NCBI GenBank assembly: GCA_027325475.1
Contig: DAIEFO010000116.1
Location: 1-6,886, forward strand
Direction of reading: 5' to 3'
Length of the DNA stretch: 6,886 nucleotides
Source of the DNA: Desulfobacteraceae bacterium
Lineage (GTDB): Bacteria > Desulfobacterota > Desulfobacteria > Desulfobacterales > Desulfatirhabdiaceae
This document shows, piece after piece, positions 1-6,708 of the stretch. Both the position numbers and the translations under genes were made by a program. Positions within the stretch are counted from its first letter, which is position 1. Each line of letters opens with the position of its first letter. Below the pieces are notes generated by a model. It had not been told where the DNA came from. It searched no databases and saw only the letters and a program-made list of their open reading frames with translations.

Positions 1-477
1 GAAAATCTCATCGGCCGGGAAAACGAGGGCTTTATTCAGCAGATGAAGCAGTTCCAGCACGAGCGGTTTGCGGTCCTCCCTCTCTCCTATATCAGTGTTC
101 AAGAGACGATCAAGGAGACAATTGAATACCTGCGGGGGCGCGTGGTTTTCGGAAAACCCCTCATCAGCAAGCAGGTGCTTCGCCACCGCCTGGCCCACTG
201 GCTGGCTGAAGCGGAAACCATCCAGCAGTTGACCTACCATATCGTTCGCATGAAGATGGCAGGCCAGGATGTGACCCGGGAGATCAGCATGGGTAAACTC
301 CTGGCCGGCGACCTGCTGAATAACGTAACTGCGGGCTGCCTCCAGATGTTCGGGGGGTTGGGATTCATGAACGAGATGCGCATCTCCCGCCGGTTCAGGG
401 ATGCCCGGCTCATCTCCATCGGTGGTGGCGCCAGCGAAGTCATGAGTGAAATCATCGCCAAGGCTTCAGGATTCTGA
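1..477 (+). CDS. Acyl-CoA dehydrogenase, C-terminal part (5' end outside window)
   Basis: The open frame runs from base 1 to a TGA at 475-477 and gives 158 residues, the C-terminal all-helical domain of an FAD-dependent acyl-CoA dehydrogenase. These enzymes oxidise acyl-CoA thioesters at C2-C3 and pass electrons to ETF. Recognisable segments are the domain entry NLIGREN-GF, the helix around QHERF (residues 19-23), the FAD-contacting R-VVFGKP (bases about 142-162), the FGGLGF patch (bases about 343-366), the RRFRDAR helix, and the closing IGGGASEVM before the terminal IIAK. The usual Glu of the MCAD/SCAD YEGT motif is Gly here (residue 142 of the fragment), while the Glu of the ER pair (residue 21) is kept. 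This is the pattern of isovaleryl-CoA and long-chain acyl-CoA dehydrogenases. The internal ATG at base 43 is not the true start. The next gene follows after 21 bases, so they are probably co-transcribed. The family is certain; the substrate cannot be told. Confidence 0.93.
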   Translation, partial: ENLIGRENEGFIQQMKQFQHERFAVLPLSYISVQETIKETIEYLRGRVVFGKPLISKQVLRHRLAHWLAEAETIQQLTYHIVRMKMAGQDVTREISMGKLLAGDLLNNVTAGCLQMFGGLGFMNEMRISRRFRDARLISIGGGASEVMSEIIAKASGF

Positions 478-488
478 AAGCCGAAATC

Positions 489-493
489 GGAGG
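489..493 (+). promoter_or_regulatory. Ribosome binding site of the gamma-carbonic anhydrase-like gene
   Basis: A perfect GGAGG lies 5 bases before the ATG at 499, between the stop of the acyl-CoA dehydrogenase and this gene. It fixes the start at 499 and indicates independent translation initiation within a shared transcript. Confidence 0.8.
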
Positions 494-498
494 AAATC

Positions 499-1023
499 AT
501 GCTGTTTGAATTTGATGGGAACCGACCCGGCGTGGGCAGGGGGACTTACGTGAGTGAAACTGCCCAGGTCATTGGGGACGTGATCATCGGAGAGAATTGT
601 TATGTGGGACACGGCGACATCCTCAGAGGGGATTACGGCCGTATTGAGATCGGCAGTGGCACGGCGGTGGAAGAGGGCGTAATCATACATGCTCCGCCTG
701 GGGGTCTGAACCGGATAGGCAACAGCGTGACCCTTGGACATGGCGCCATCCTCCACGGCAACGCCGTCGGAGATTTTTCCGTAATCGGCATGGGTGCCAT
801 ATTGAGTATTTTTTCCGAAACCGGGGAATGGACCATTGTAGGGGAAGGGGCCGTGGTACGATCCAACCAGAAGCTTCCGGATCGGGTTGTGGTTGTGGGC
901 AATCCAGCTATCGTGAACCGAGAGATTAATGACAGGGATCGGGAGCTATGGACCTATGGTAAGCAGATATATCTGGATCTGGCCCAAAAATGTTTAGAGC
1001 AGCCCATGAAGCGGATCGGATGA
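499..1023 (+). CDS. Gamma-carbonic anhydrase/PaaY/CaiE-like hexapeptide-repeat (LbH) protein
   Basis: This 174-residue protein is a left-handed beta-helix built from hexapeptide repeats, with many I/V-G-x-x steps such as AQVIGDVIIGENCYVG, RIGNSVTLG and TIVGEGAVV, followed by a C-terminal helix (about residues 145-170). The family forms trimers with a metal bound between subunits by three histidines. The expected ligands are present: His64 (VIIHAPPGG), His81 and His86 (LGHGAILHG). Arg43 and Asp45 of the conserved RGD turn also remain. The Asn and Gln that precede the first His in the archaeal enzyme Cam are replaced by Ala56 and Glu58 (AVEEG instead of the usual VQDG-like stretch). Relatives include true carbonic anhydrases, the CaiE protein of carnitine metabolism and the thioesterase PaaY. 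Position right after an acyl-CoA dehydrogenase favours a CoA-pathway role, either thioester hydrolysis or CO2/bicarbonate supply. Fold and metal site are secure; the reaction is not. Confidence 0.88.
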   Translation: MLFEFDGNRPGVGRGTYVSETAQVIGDVIIGENCYVGHGDILRGDYGRIEIGSGTAVEEGVIIHAPPGGLNRIGNSVTLGHGAILHGNAVGDFSVIGMGAILSIFSETGEWTIVGEGAVVRSNQKLPDRVVVVGNPAIVNREINDRDRELWTYGKQIYLDLAQKCLEQPMKRIG

Positions 1024-1249
1024 TATACTGGGTAGGGTTTCCCTTCCCCGAATTCGTGTTCGGGAGACCGGCTCAAGCAGAGTGTGATCAATAAATGGGT
1101 TGTTGGATTTCCAATGGGTACCGATTAAGGGCGATTTTTATGTCTGATGGGTCTGTATGAAATCCCACGATCTGGCGGGATCAAGCAGTTGCACTACGGA
1201 TTTGCACACCTTCAGAGTTTCAATCACAAGAAATCTCTATAGAGATGGT
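1024..1249. other. Intergenic gap between convergent operons
   Basis: No coding frame with family resemblance was found here. A short hairpin can form at 1047-1064 (CCCGAA / TTCGGG, six-base loop), but no T run follows it, so it is a poor intrinsic terminator for the plus-strand operon. Other small inverted repeats occur at 1103-1114 (TTGG/CCAA) and 1162-1181 (ATCCC/GGGAT, ten-base loop). The T run at 1135-1139 has no strong stem before it. Confidence 0.5.
1233..1246 (-). terminator. Perfect palindrome after the lipase stop, possible weak terminator
   Basis: ATCTCTATAGAGAT is a perfect 14-base palindrome that begins 3 bases past the lipase stop codon. Read on the minus strand it would form a 5-base-pair stem with a TATA loop, followed by TTCTTG. 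The stem is short and AT-rich and the T tract is interrupted, so it would be a weak intrinsic terminator. It could equally be a protein-binding site or chance. Confidence 0.3.
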
Positions 1250-2089
1250 TCAGAAACCCTGAGACTGCAACAGCACGTTTTCCAGACGCATTGTATAGTT
1301 GACCGGTGCATGATTGGACAAAAACAGCGGAGGGTCGGTCAGGCTGCGGCCATTGGTGGGTATGGAATCTGCGCGGGTATTCTCTTTCAGGCAAAAAGGC
1401 GTGCCGACATGACAGAAATCGAACGGAATGGCGGAAGGCGGTACCGTTGTGATGATATCGTGATCGTTTTCAAACCGGTATATCCGGGCGTTTTTCAACG
1501 AATCCGCAAAAACGGAATCACCCGTTTTGGGAGCGCCGAATGTGTAAACCGCTCTGGCCGAAAATATGGAAGCGGCCAGAACGGCCAGAGCGCCTCCCAG
1601 ACTGTGGCCTGTGACGTAGAGAGGAAAGTCGTTTCTGAGAAGAAATGGTTCTATCTTTTGCCAGAGGCCTAAAAAATCCATCTTGAAACCGCTGTGAACC
1701 GATCCTCCTCCAAGCCAGCCAGTCTGGATGGCTTTCAGGTTGGACAGCCAGCCTTCGAATCCGCTGGTGCCGCGAAACACCAGAACTGAAAATGGACGGG
1801 ACGCGTTGCGTTGAGAAGCAACAATCGTGCCGTAATTGGTTCCACTGGAAAATGTCGCTATTTCCCGTAACCCCACATTTCGCAGAATTTCGGAACGTGT
1901 CGGTACCAAAGCCTCAGCGCCTGTTTCATCCGGATCCTGCCGGTAGATGAGCCGGGAGAGTTCGCAAAGCCACCATGCATTGATCAGGCTGCAATCCATC
2001 GCATCTGTTTCAAACGGTGGCGGGCATGGGACATCGAAATACCGGCTGGATATCCACGGCCGCAGCAAGGCGTCCCACGATGAGTCCAA
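1250..2089 (-). CDS. Class 3 lipase-family alpha/beta hydrolase
   Basis: A 279-residue protein of the fungal lipase-like (Lipase_3) family, which hydrolyses acyl esters such as acylglycerols. The catalytic triad is visible: Ser163 in the nucleophile elbow TGHSLGG, Asp211 in ENDHDIITTVPP, and His260 in SNHAPVNY. The LVFRGT strand (103-108) is the typical oxyanion-side element, and YTFGAPKTGD (182-191) is the family's conserved post-elbow segment. The N-terminal NAWWLCELSRLIY is the usual entry helix. No signal peptide is seen, so it probably acts in the cytoplasm or at the inner face of the membrane. The start used is TTG at 2089: an in-frame TGA lies nine bases further upstream (2098-2096), and the first in-frame ATG is codon 31 (1999-1997), inside the conserved N-terminus. 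AGGA lies 10 bases before the TTG. It is the last gene of the operon, 15 bases after the PAS gene. Family is certain; the exact start is moderately certain; the substrate is unknown. Confidence 0.9.
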   Translation of the reverse strand: MDSSWDALLRPWISSRYFDVPCPPPFETDAMDCSLINAWWLCELSRLIYRQDPDETGAEALVPTRSEILRNVGLREIATFSSGTNYGTIVASQRNASRPFSVLVFRGTSGFEGWLSNLKAIQTGWLGGGSVHSGFKMDFLGLWQKIEPFLLRNDFPLYVTGHSLGGALAVLAASIFSARAVYTFGAPKTGDSVFADSLKNARIYRFENDHDIITTVPPSAIPFDFCHVGTPFCLKENTRADSIPTNGRSLTDPPLFLSNHAPVNYTMRLENVLLQSQGF

Positions 2090-2104
2090 AATACATCATT
2101 CCTG

Positions 2105-2665
2105 TCATTGAATAGTGATCCGGATGGAAGGTCTGTTCCGATACCGCACCCGCATCAGTTTCAGACCGATCTGGACGGCGTCGTTTTGTGGATATCGAAA
2201 GGTCACATCCTTGATTTTTTCCTTTTCGCCGTTGAAAAACGCCGCATCTGTTTTCTTTTTGATCTTCAGAGCGTCTTTGTGCGTAAAAAAATCGAAAATC
2301 CGGCGGCCTGTGACAACATGGGGTTTGGACAGGCGCAGATGCGTTGCGGCTAGTCTGTTTATATAGCAGATGGTGTAAGAGGTATCAATCAGAATGATTT
2401 TCTGATCGTTGTCATCCACAAAACTTTTGAATAGTTCATAAGCTGTATCGGATTGGCAGGGAGTGGCGCCTGCGTTCTGCGAACGGACTGCATACGCTTT
2501 TTGAAGAGATTCGTATTGAATTGTCAGTTTCTGATAGGCATCCCTGATCTCGTTCAATTCGTTCTGAATCTGGTGTATGTTTGAAAGGGCTTCCGCCAGA
2601 CCACACTGCTGACAGTCTGCAACATTTTGATTATTTAAAGAAAATGGGGTTTCATTCGATGACAT
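2105..2665 (-). CDS. Coiled-coil plus PAS-domain protein without output domain
   Basis: The chosen start is the ATG at 2665, which has a strong GGAGG 8 bases upstream. A longer frame back to 2767 lies wholly inside the radical SAM gene and lacks such a site. The product is 186 residues. Residues about 24-60 form a heptad-like charged helix (LSNIHQIQNELNEIRDAY), probably a coiled coil for dimerisation. Residues about 76-186 resemble a PAS fold: IILIDTSYTICYINRLAA is the typical first-strands motif (I-hydrophobic-D-x-x-x-x-I-x-x-x-N), followed by a TGRRIFDFF helix and a final beta hairpin. A CxxC pair (Cys18, Cys21) sits before the coiled coil. There is no kinase, cyclase, HTH or EAL/GGDEF domain and no membrane segment, so it is a soluble stand-alone sensor or scaffold. 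Its start overlaps the radical SAM gene by 14 bases, and the lipase follows 15 bases after its stop. The ligand is unknown. Confidence 0.8.
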   Translation of the reverse strand: MSSNETPFSLNNQNVADCQQCGLAEALSNIHQIQNELNEIRDAYQKLTIQYESLQKAYAVRSQNAGATPCQSDTAYELFKSFVDDNDQKIILIDTSYTICYINRLAATHLRLSKPHVVTGRRIFDFFTHKDALKIKKKTDAAFFNGEKEKIKDVTFRYPQNDAVQIGLKLMRVRYRNRPSIRITIQ

Positions 2666-3923
2666 CGCAACTTCCTCCCCTGATGCGTTCCCACTTTGGC
2701 GCCTTCCGGCCATCGAAGAAATCACAGGCCCGGTAATACTGTATGTCTTCAAGCCATAACCGGGCATATGTCCGGTCTGTAATGAACCGTTTCAGTGCTG
2801 TCGATGGACGGGTCAGTAAATCCAGGACCGGGCCCATCAGCTCGGAGGGGTCCCGGAAGCACTCCCAGTCACATGACCGGCAATCCCGGCGGTTTTTTGA
2901 CGTATCGGCCGGGAGCAACACCTCAAATCGTCCCAAATTTTCTCCGCCGCGGTAGCCGCAAGGGTAGGTATGGCCGTTTCTGGCGTCGATGAAGAAAAAA
3001 TCGGTTCCTCCACGGCAAGGGTAGGGCAATGATTCATGCTGGGTGTAATGGCGGTAAAGTGCGAGCAGTGAGGTACGGGGGGTAAATATCCGGATACGGG
3101 AACGGTATTGCGGGATGGTGTTAAACAGCGCCTTGAACAGCAATGCTTTTTCCATCCGGCTGAAATTCACCACAGGAGCGGCGGCAGCGGCGGCATACAC
3201 GGCCGACAGCCCGGAATCAGGTTCCGTCGGATGGAGACTCATAGGATAGCAGCAGTTGACCATGGTGAATCCCATGTCGCAGATTCGTTGATAGAATCGG
3301 TCAAATCCGGAACGATAGTGTTCATAGAAGGATTCCGGGCTGCGAAAGTCCTCGTGCTGGATTCCAGACAGATTTCGGTTGATCCCAAGATTGGCGGATG
3401 GATAAATGCCGCATTCATGAAAAATGGGCAGGGCTTTATAAATACCTGCGATTACACCGGGGAGCCCTCGCATCCGTTCATGCACTTGCGGAACAGCGGA
3501 GTCGATACTGATCCAGAAGTTGCGTATCCCTGAAGCAGCAAGCCTTTCGGCCATATGCGTTATTCTTCCGGTGAAGTTGCGGTCATCGCTTTCCCTGAAG
3601 ATAAAGCCGTTGGTGCCGGTTCGAATGCAGGGAATGCCCGCCTGAGCGGCATGGTGGATCATTTTCAGCAAATCGTCGAAAAGAAGGAGCGGTTCGCCGC
3701 CCGTAAACGAAATGGCCTGGAAGCCTTTTTGAGCCGCCGCGTCGATTATCCGCCGGATATCCTTCATGGGAATACGGGAACGCGGAAAGGGTTCGCTGGT
3801 GCGCATGCCGCATTGGGGACATCTGGCGTTACAGGCGTCTGTGATCTGAATCACCAGTTGCCCTGGAACACTGCGTTGCCGCCAGGCGCTTTGAAGGGCG
3901 CGAAAAATCGGGAAGGAATTCAT
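2652..3923 (-). CDS. Radical SAM protein with SPASM-like C-terminal region
   Basis: The 423-residue product starts at ATG 3923, which overlaps the upstream stop as ATGA. An upstream in-frame alternative at 3977 lies inside the glycosyltransferase gene and is less likely. The radical SAM core carries CxxxCxxC (Cys31, Cys35, Cys38) for the SAM-binding 4Fe-4S cluster, the GGEP motif (75-78), and a strand WISIDSA typical of peptide- and SPASM-type members. The C-terminal part has Cys303-x13-Gly-x4-Cys322, which fits the first half of the SPASM pattern, and then Cys348-x2-Cys351-x3-Cys355, a shortened second half. At least one auxiliary Fe-S cluster is therefore likely. Such enzymes modify peptides or proteins, or act on small molecules. 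No precursor peptide gene is visible nearby. A run of six alanines (244-249) separates core and C-terminal region. The reaction is unknown, and the overlap with the glycosyltransferase gene implies a linked function. Confidence 0.9.
   Translation of the reverse strand: MNSFPIFRALQSAWRQRSVPGQLVIQITDACNARCPQCGMRTSEPFPRSRIPMKDIRRIIDAAAQKGFQAISFTGGEPLLLFDDLLKMIHHAAQAGIPCIRTGTNGFIFRESDDRNFTGRITHMAERLAASGIRNFWISIDSAVPQVHERMRGLPGVIAGIYKALPIFHECGIYPSANLGINRNLSGIQHEDFRSPESFYEHYRSGFDRFYQRICDMGFTMVNCCYPMSLHPTEPDSGLSAVYAAAAAAPVVNFSRMEKALLFKALFNTIPQYRSRIRIFTPRTSLLALYRHYTQHESLPYPCRGGTDFFFIDARNGHTYPCGYRGGENLGRFEVLLPADTSKNRRDCRSCDWECFRDPSELMGPVLDLLTRPSTALKRFITDRTYARLWLEDIQYYRACDFFDGRKAPKWERIRGGSCDVIE
2674..2678 (-). 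promoter_or_regulatory. Ribosome binding site of the PAS gene, inside the radical SAM gene
   Basis: On the minus strand GGAGG lies 8 bases before the ATG at 2665, within the last codons of the radical SAM gene (coding for RGGSCDVIE). It decides the PAS start and argues against the longer frame beginning at 2767. Confidence 0.75.
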
Positions 3924-6406
3924 GCATTGACCGCCATGGCGACAGAAAGAGGCTCCACCGGCGCGTACATTTTCCATGTTTTCAGAAAGGCGTCTTCAAA
4001 AGAACGCTCTGCCATGTATTTCCGGGCGGCCAGTCCCATTTGTTTTCTTGTATCCGGATGATTCAGGAGATATTGAATTGTCTGAAACAGGCTGTCTGTA
4101 TCGTTTCCTTTCACCACGATACCGGTAATGGAATCAAGCAGGTTTTCCTGAGGCCCGCCTTGATCCGTAACGATAACGGGTAGTCCGGATGCTTGCGCTT
4201 CCAGCACCACATTGCCGAACGTGTCTGTGGTGCTGGGAAAGACAAAGATGTCCGCCGACGCATACGCCGACGCCAGCGTTTCTCCGGAAAGGCAGCCGGT
4301 AAAGATTATGGGTGTTCCTTTCAGTTCTGCGGTCATTTCCTTCAGATATGGTCCGTCTCCGACGACAATCAGGTGAATATCGGATCGCTTCCTCAGGAGC
4401 TGTTTAAATGCTTCAGACAATATGTGCAGATTTTTTTCCTTGGATACGCGTCCCACATACAACAGCTTGATACCGGAATCTGCAATGCCGTAGTGCAATT
4501 TCCAGAAGCCGTTCCGGCGCGACGGATGGAAAAGCGAAATGTCGATGCCGCGCTGCATCAGTCTGATTTTTTCTTTTGAAATTCCTTTTTCGACCAGTTC
4601 GTCTCCCGTACTTCGAGACGGTACATACACCGTGTCCATCTGATTATAATACCACAGAATATATTTCCAGGTCAGGTCCTCGACGGCGCTGTCACCGGTC
4701 AGATATCTGGCGTATTGCGGCAGGGATGTATGGTATGTCCCCTCTATCGGCAGCTTCAGAATCCGGGCGATAGCAAGGGCCGCCAGTCCGATGGGGCCGG
4801 GTGTGGCGGAGTGAAGGTGAGTGAAGCCCTGCTCGTAACAGTACGCCAGCATTTCCAAAATTGGTGGATAGAATATTTTCTGTTCCGGATATTCAGGCAA
4901 TTCATGCATGCCTACAGGCTTGAAGTTTTTGACGCCGTTGCTGTCCGGACGATCTTCGGAATCGCAGGTGACGATGGTCAGATCTTTTTGAATTTTTAGA
5001 GCCAGTTCCACCTGCTGGTGCAGGGTTCTGGCCACACCGTTGACTTCGTAGAAGGTGTCCGTGAAATGGGCGACGCGGATGTGAGAATCGCTTTCTATAT
5101 TGCTTGGCGATGTATGGTCGCAGAATCGCGTACGGACTTCCTGAATCAGCGCTCTGTCTCGCGTAAAATGTGAAAATGATACAAAATATGGCGCCAGTAA
5201 CGTATAAAGTCCTCCTGCGGATCCGATGGTGTGAAAGATGTCGAACACATTGGCGCCGGACAGATGTCCGAACAGATGGCTGGCGAAACCGTTGGCGACG
5301 TTGCTGGATATCTGATTGACAAACCGGAACCACTTCTGTTCCGCTGCATCAAAAGGAGCTTCCTGGGCTGAATCTGTTTGCAGCATATCCGGATTGTCAT
5401 GAATCAGGTTTCGGGTTTCCCGCCGGATCATTTCCACAAGATTTCGAGGAAGTTCTGTTTCCGGCCGGGAAGGTTTCCGGTAGTTCCAGTAAAAATAGAT
5501 ACGGGAAATGATGCCAGGAGCATTTTCTGTGCGATGGCGCAGGGAATGATCCAGAAACCGCATCAGGATATCCCGTTCGGTGTAGCGCTCCAGTTTGAAT
5601 TTACTGCGATAAAACTGATAGGCGATTCCGTACAGGTTGTGCGCCAGCGTCAATGGCGACGAGGGATGGCTGATTACGCGGGATGCGCCTTCAGATAACG
5701 CCTGTAGCACAGACATCCTATCCGGTGGGCTGAAAATCTCCGTATGGGTTCGACCGATATTCAGTCCGCTGTGGTCATCCGAACCACCGGTCAGATATTT
5801 TTTCCATGAATCGGCGCTGTACAGTTCGATGTCGTGTAAATTCGCCAGTTGGTCCATTGTCTGCGGGGTGAGATGGGAAATCGCCGTCTGAAGACAGTGG
5901 CTTTGAAGTGCATCCCTTGCCCCATTGATTTCAAAACTCGAGAAAAGCAGCAGGAGCTTTTCAAAATGTGAAAGACTCAACCGGTCATTGATGCTGTACA
6001 GCGGATGAGCTACTACGTGAAAAATATCTTCTTTTCGAAGATATGCCGCCAGATCGAAGATATTTTCCCGTGCCTTCTGGATATCCTCGTGTTGCTTTTC
6101 CGAGATGTCATAACCCAGTATATGGATCTTACACCGGTCTTCAGGAAAATAGGTGGTGACTTCCTCGCTGATGAAAGTTCCGGGTAAATGGGCGATCTCT
6201 AAAGCTCCTGAAATAGTGTTGTGATCCGTGATGGTCACCATATCCATGCCCTTTTCCCGGGCGATTTCATAAATCTGTAATGGTTCTGTGAAGCTTTCAG
6301 GACATCCGATCTTCTGAAGCACCCACTGAGAAGCGCGTTTTGAAAATCTGGAGTGAACGTGAAGATCCATCTTTACGACAGGCGACTGCGCCGGGCTGCT
6401 GTGCAT
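3920..6406 (-). CDS. PHP-domain / GT4 glycosyltransferase fusion protein
   Basis: The 828-residue product starts at ATG 6406, supported by GGAAGG 9 bases upstream; a TTG at 6493 would add 29 unconserved-looking residues. Residues about 14-250 are a PHP domain, a metal-dependent phosphoesterase fold: DLHVHS (His16, His18), TITDHN (Asp61, His62), Glu81, His95, VVAHP (His134), and SDDH (Asp210, His212). The Asp often found in HxHSxxSDG is Lys23 here. Residues about 250-440 are an uncharacterised helical linker with a hydrophobic stretch (about 385-411). Residues about 443-815 are a GT-B, GT4 retaining glycosyltransferase: an N-terminal HFTDTFYEVNGVAR strand-loop, TYHTSLP, LLYVGRVSKEKN, VGDGPY, and D728-x7-E736 within TDTFGNVVLEA, a variant of the EX7E nucleotide-sugar motif. 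No signal peptide is seen, so it is probably cytoplasmic or peripheral on the membrane, using NDP-sugars. Acceptor and PHP substrate are unknown. It is the first gene of the operon. Confidence 0.92.
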   Translation of the reverse strand: MHSSPAQSPVVKMDLHVHSRFSKRASQWVLQKIGCPESFTEPLQIYEIAREKGMDMVTITDHNTISGALEIAHLPGTFISEEVTTYFPEDRCKIHILGYDISEKQHEDIQKARENIFDLAAYLRKEDIFHVVAHPLYSINDRLSLSHFEKLLLLFSSFEINGARDALQSHCLQTAISHLTPQTMDQLANLHDIELYSADSWKKYLTGGSDDHSGLNIGRTHTEIFSPPDRMSVLQALSEGASRVISHPSSPLTLAHNLYGIAYQFYRSKFKLERYTERDILMRFLDHSLRHRTENAPGIISRIYFYWNYRKPSRPETELPRNLVEMIRRETRNLIHDNPDMLQTDSAQEAPFDAAEQKWFRFVNQISSNVANGFASHLFGHLSGANVFDIFHTIGSAGGLYTLLAPYFVSFSHFTRDRALIQEVRTRFCDHTSPSNIESDSHIRVAHFTDTFYEVNGVARTLHQQVELALKIQKDLTIVTCDSEDRPDSNGVKNFKPVGMHELPEYPEQKIFYPPILEMLAYCYEQGFTHLHSATPGPIGLAALAIARILKLPIEGTYHTSLPQYARYLTGDSAVEDLTWKYILWYYNQMDTVYVPSRSTGDELVEKGISKEKIRLMQRGIDISLFHPSRRNGFWKLHYGIADSGIKLLYVGRVSKEKNLHILSEAFKQLLRKRSDIHLIVVGDGPYLKEMTAELKGTPIIFTGCLSGETLASAYASADIFVFPSTTDTFGNVVLEAQASGLPVIVTDQGGPQENLLDSITGIVVKGNDTDSLFQTIQYLLNHPDTRKQMGLAARKYMAERSFEDAFLKTWKMYAPVEPLSVAMAVNA

Positions 6407-6415
6407 ATTGTCAAT

Positions 6416-6421
6416 CCTTCC
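6416..6421 (-). promoter_or_regulatory. Ribosome binding site for the PHP/GT4 gene
   Basis: GGAAGG on the minus strand lies 9 bases before the ATG at 6406. It is a better site than the GGAAAA before the alternative TTG at 6493, or the absence of any site before the next ATG at 6370, which begins directly at the PHP motif. It therefore decides the start. Confidence 0.6.
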
Positions 6422-6696
6422 AGTTGCAGGTTCATCTACAAAAGGTGTACCGCCGCGTAAAACAGTTTGCGGAGAGCACCTGATGTGTCTCAAGCGTTTT
6501 CCAATATATAAAGGAACGTTGTGTGAAATACGTTACAGAACGATTAGGCTTTTGTTAAACATGATGCCCTCGTATAAAGCGGATTTTCGGGGTGGCTTCA
6601 TAAAAATATTCATGAATTCAAAATATGAGACAATCTTGTAAGTGCGCTAAGGCTAAAATAACAGATATGAAATAAAATACGAAAATATACGATTTA

Positions 6697-6708
6697 TGGA
6701 CATGTCCA
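6697..6708. repeat. 12-base perfect palindrome TGGACATGTCCA
   Basis: This perfect palindrome is GC-richer than its surroundings and sits alone in an AT-rich stretch between divergent transcription units. Such a layout is typical of a dimeric regulator's binding site, but no regulator is identified and chance cannot be excluded. Confidence 0.35.

Noticed and set aside
1047..1064. Hairpin CCCGAA/TTCGGG as terminator of the plus-strand operon
   Set aside because: Only six base pairs, and no T tract follows.
1157..1672. Plus-strand open frame of 171 codons
   Set aside because: It is antisense to the lipase, which has a full catalytic triad in its own frame. The plus-strand product has no recognisable motif.
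2663..2767. Longer N-terminus for the PAS protein (start at 2767)
   Set aside because: The extension lies inside the radical SAM gene, and the ATG at 2665 has a strong GGAGG at ideal spacing.
3108..4061. Two long plus-strand frames (3108-3533 and 3555-4061)
   Set aside because: Both are antisense to the radical SAM gene, whose CxxxCxxC and GGEP motifs prove the minus strand is coding. They show no family resemblance.
4902..5400. Minus-strand frames at 4902-5333 and 5146-5400
   Set aside because: They are shifted frames inside the PHP/GT4 gene with composition typical of out-of-frame translation.
6408..6641. Plus-strand 77-codon frame
   Set aside because: It starts opposite the leader of the PHP/GT4 gene, lacks a convincing ribosome binding site, and the product has no recognisable feature.
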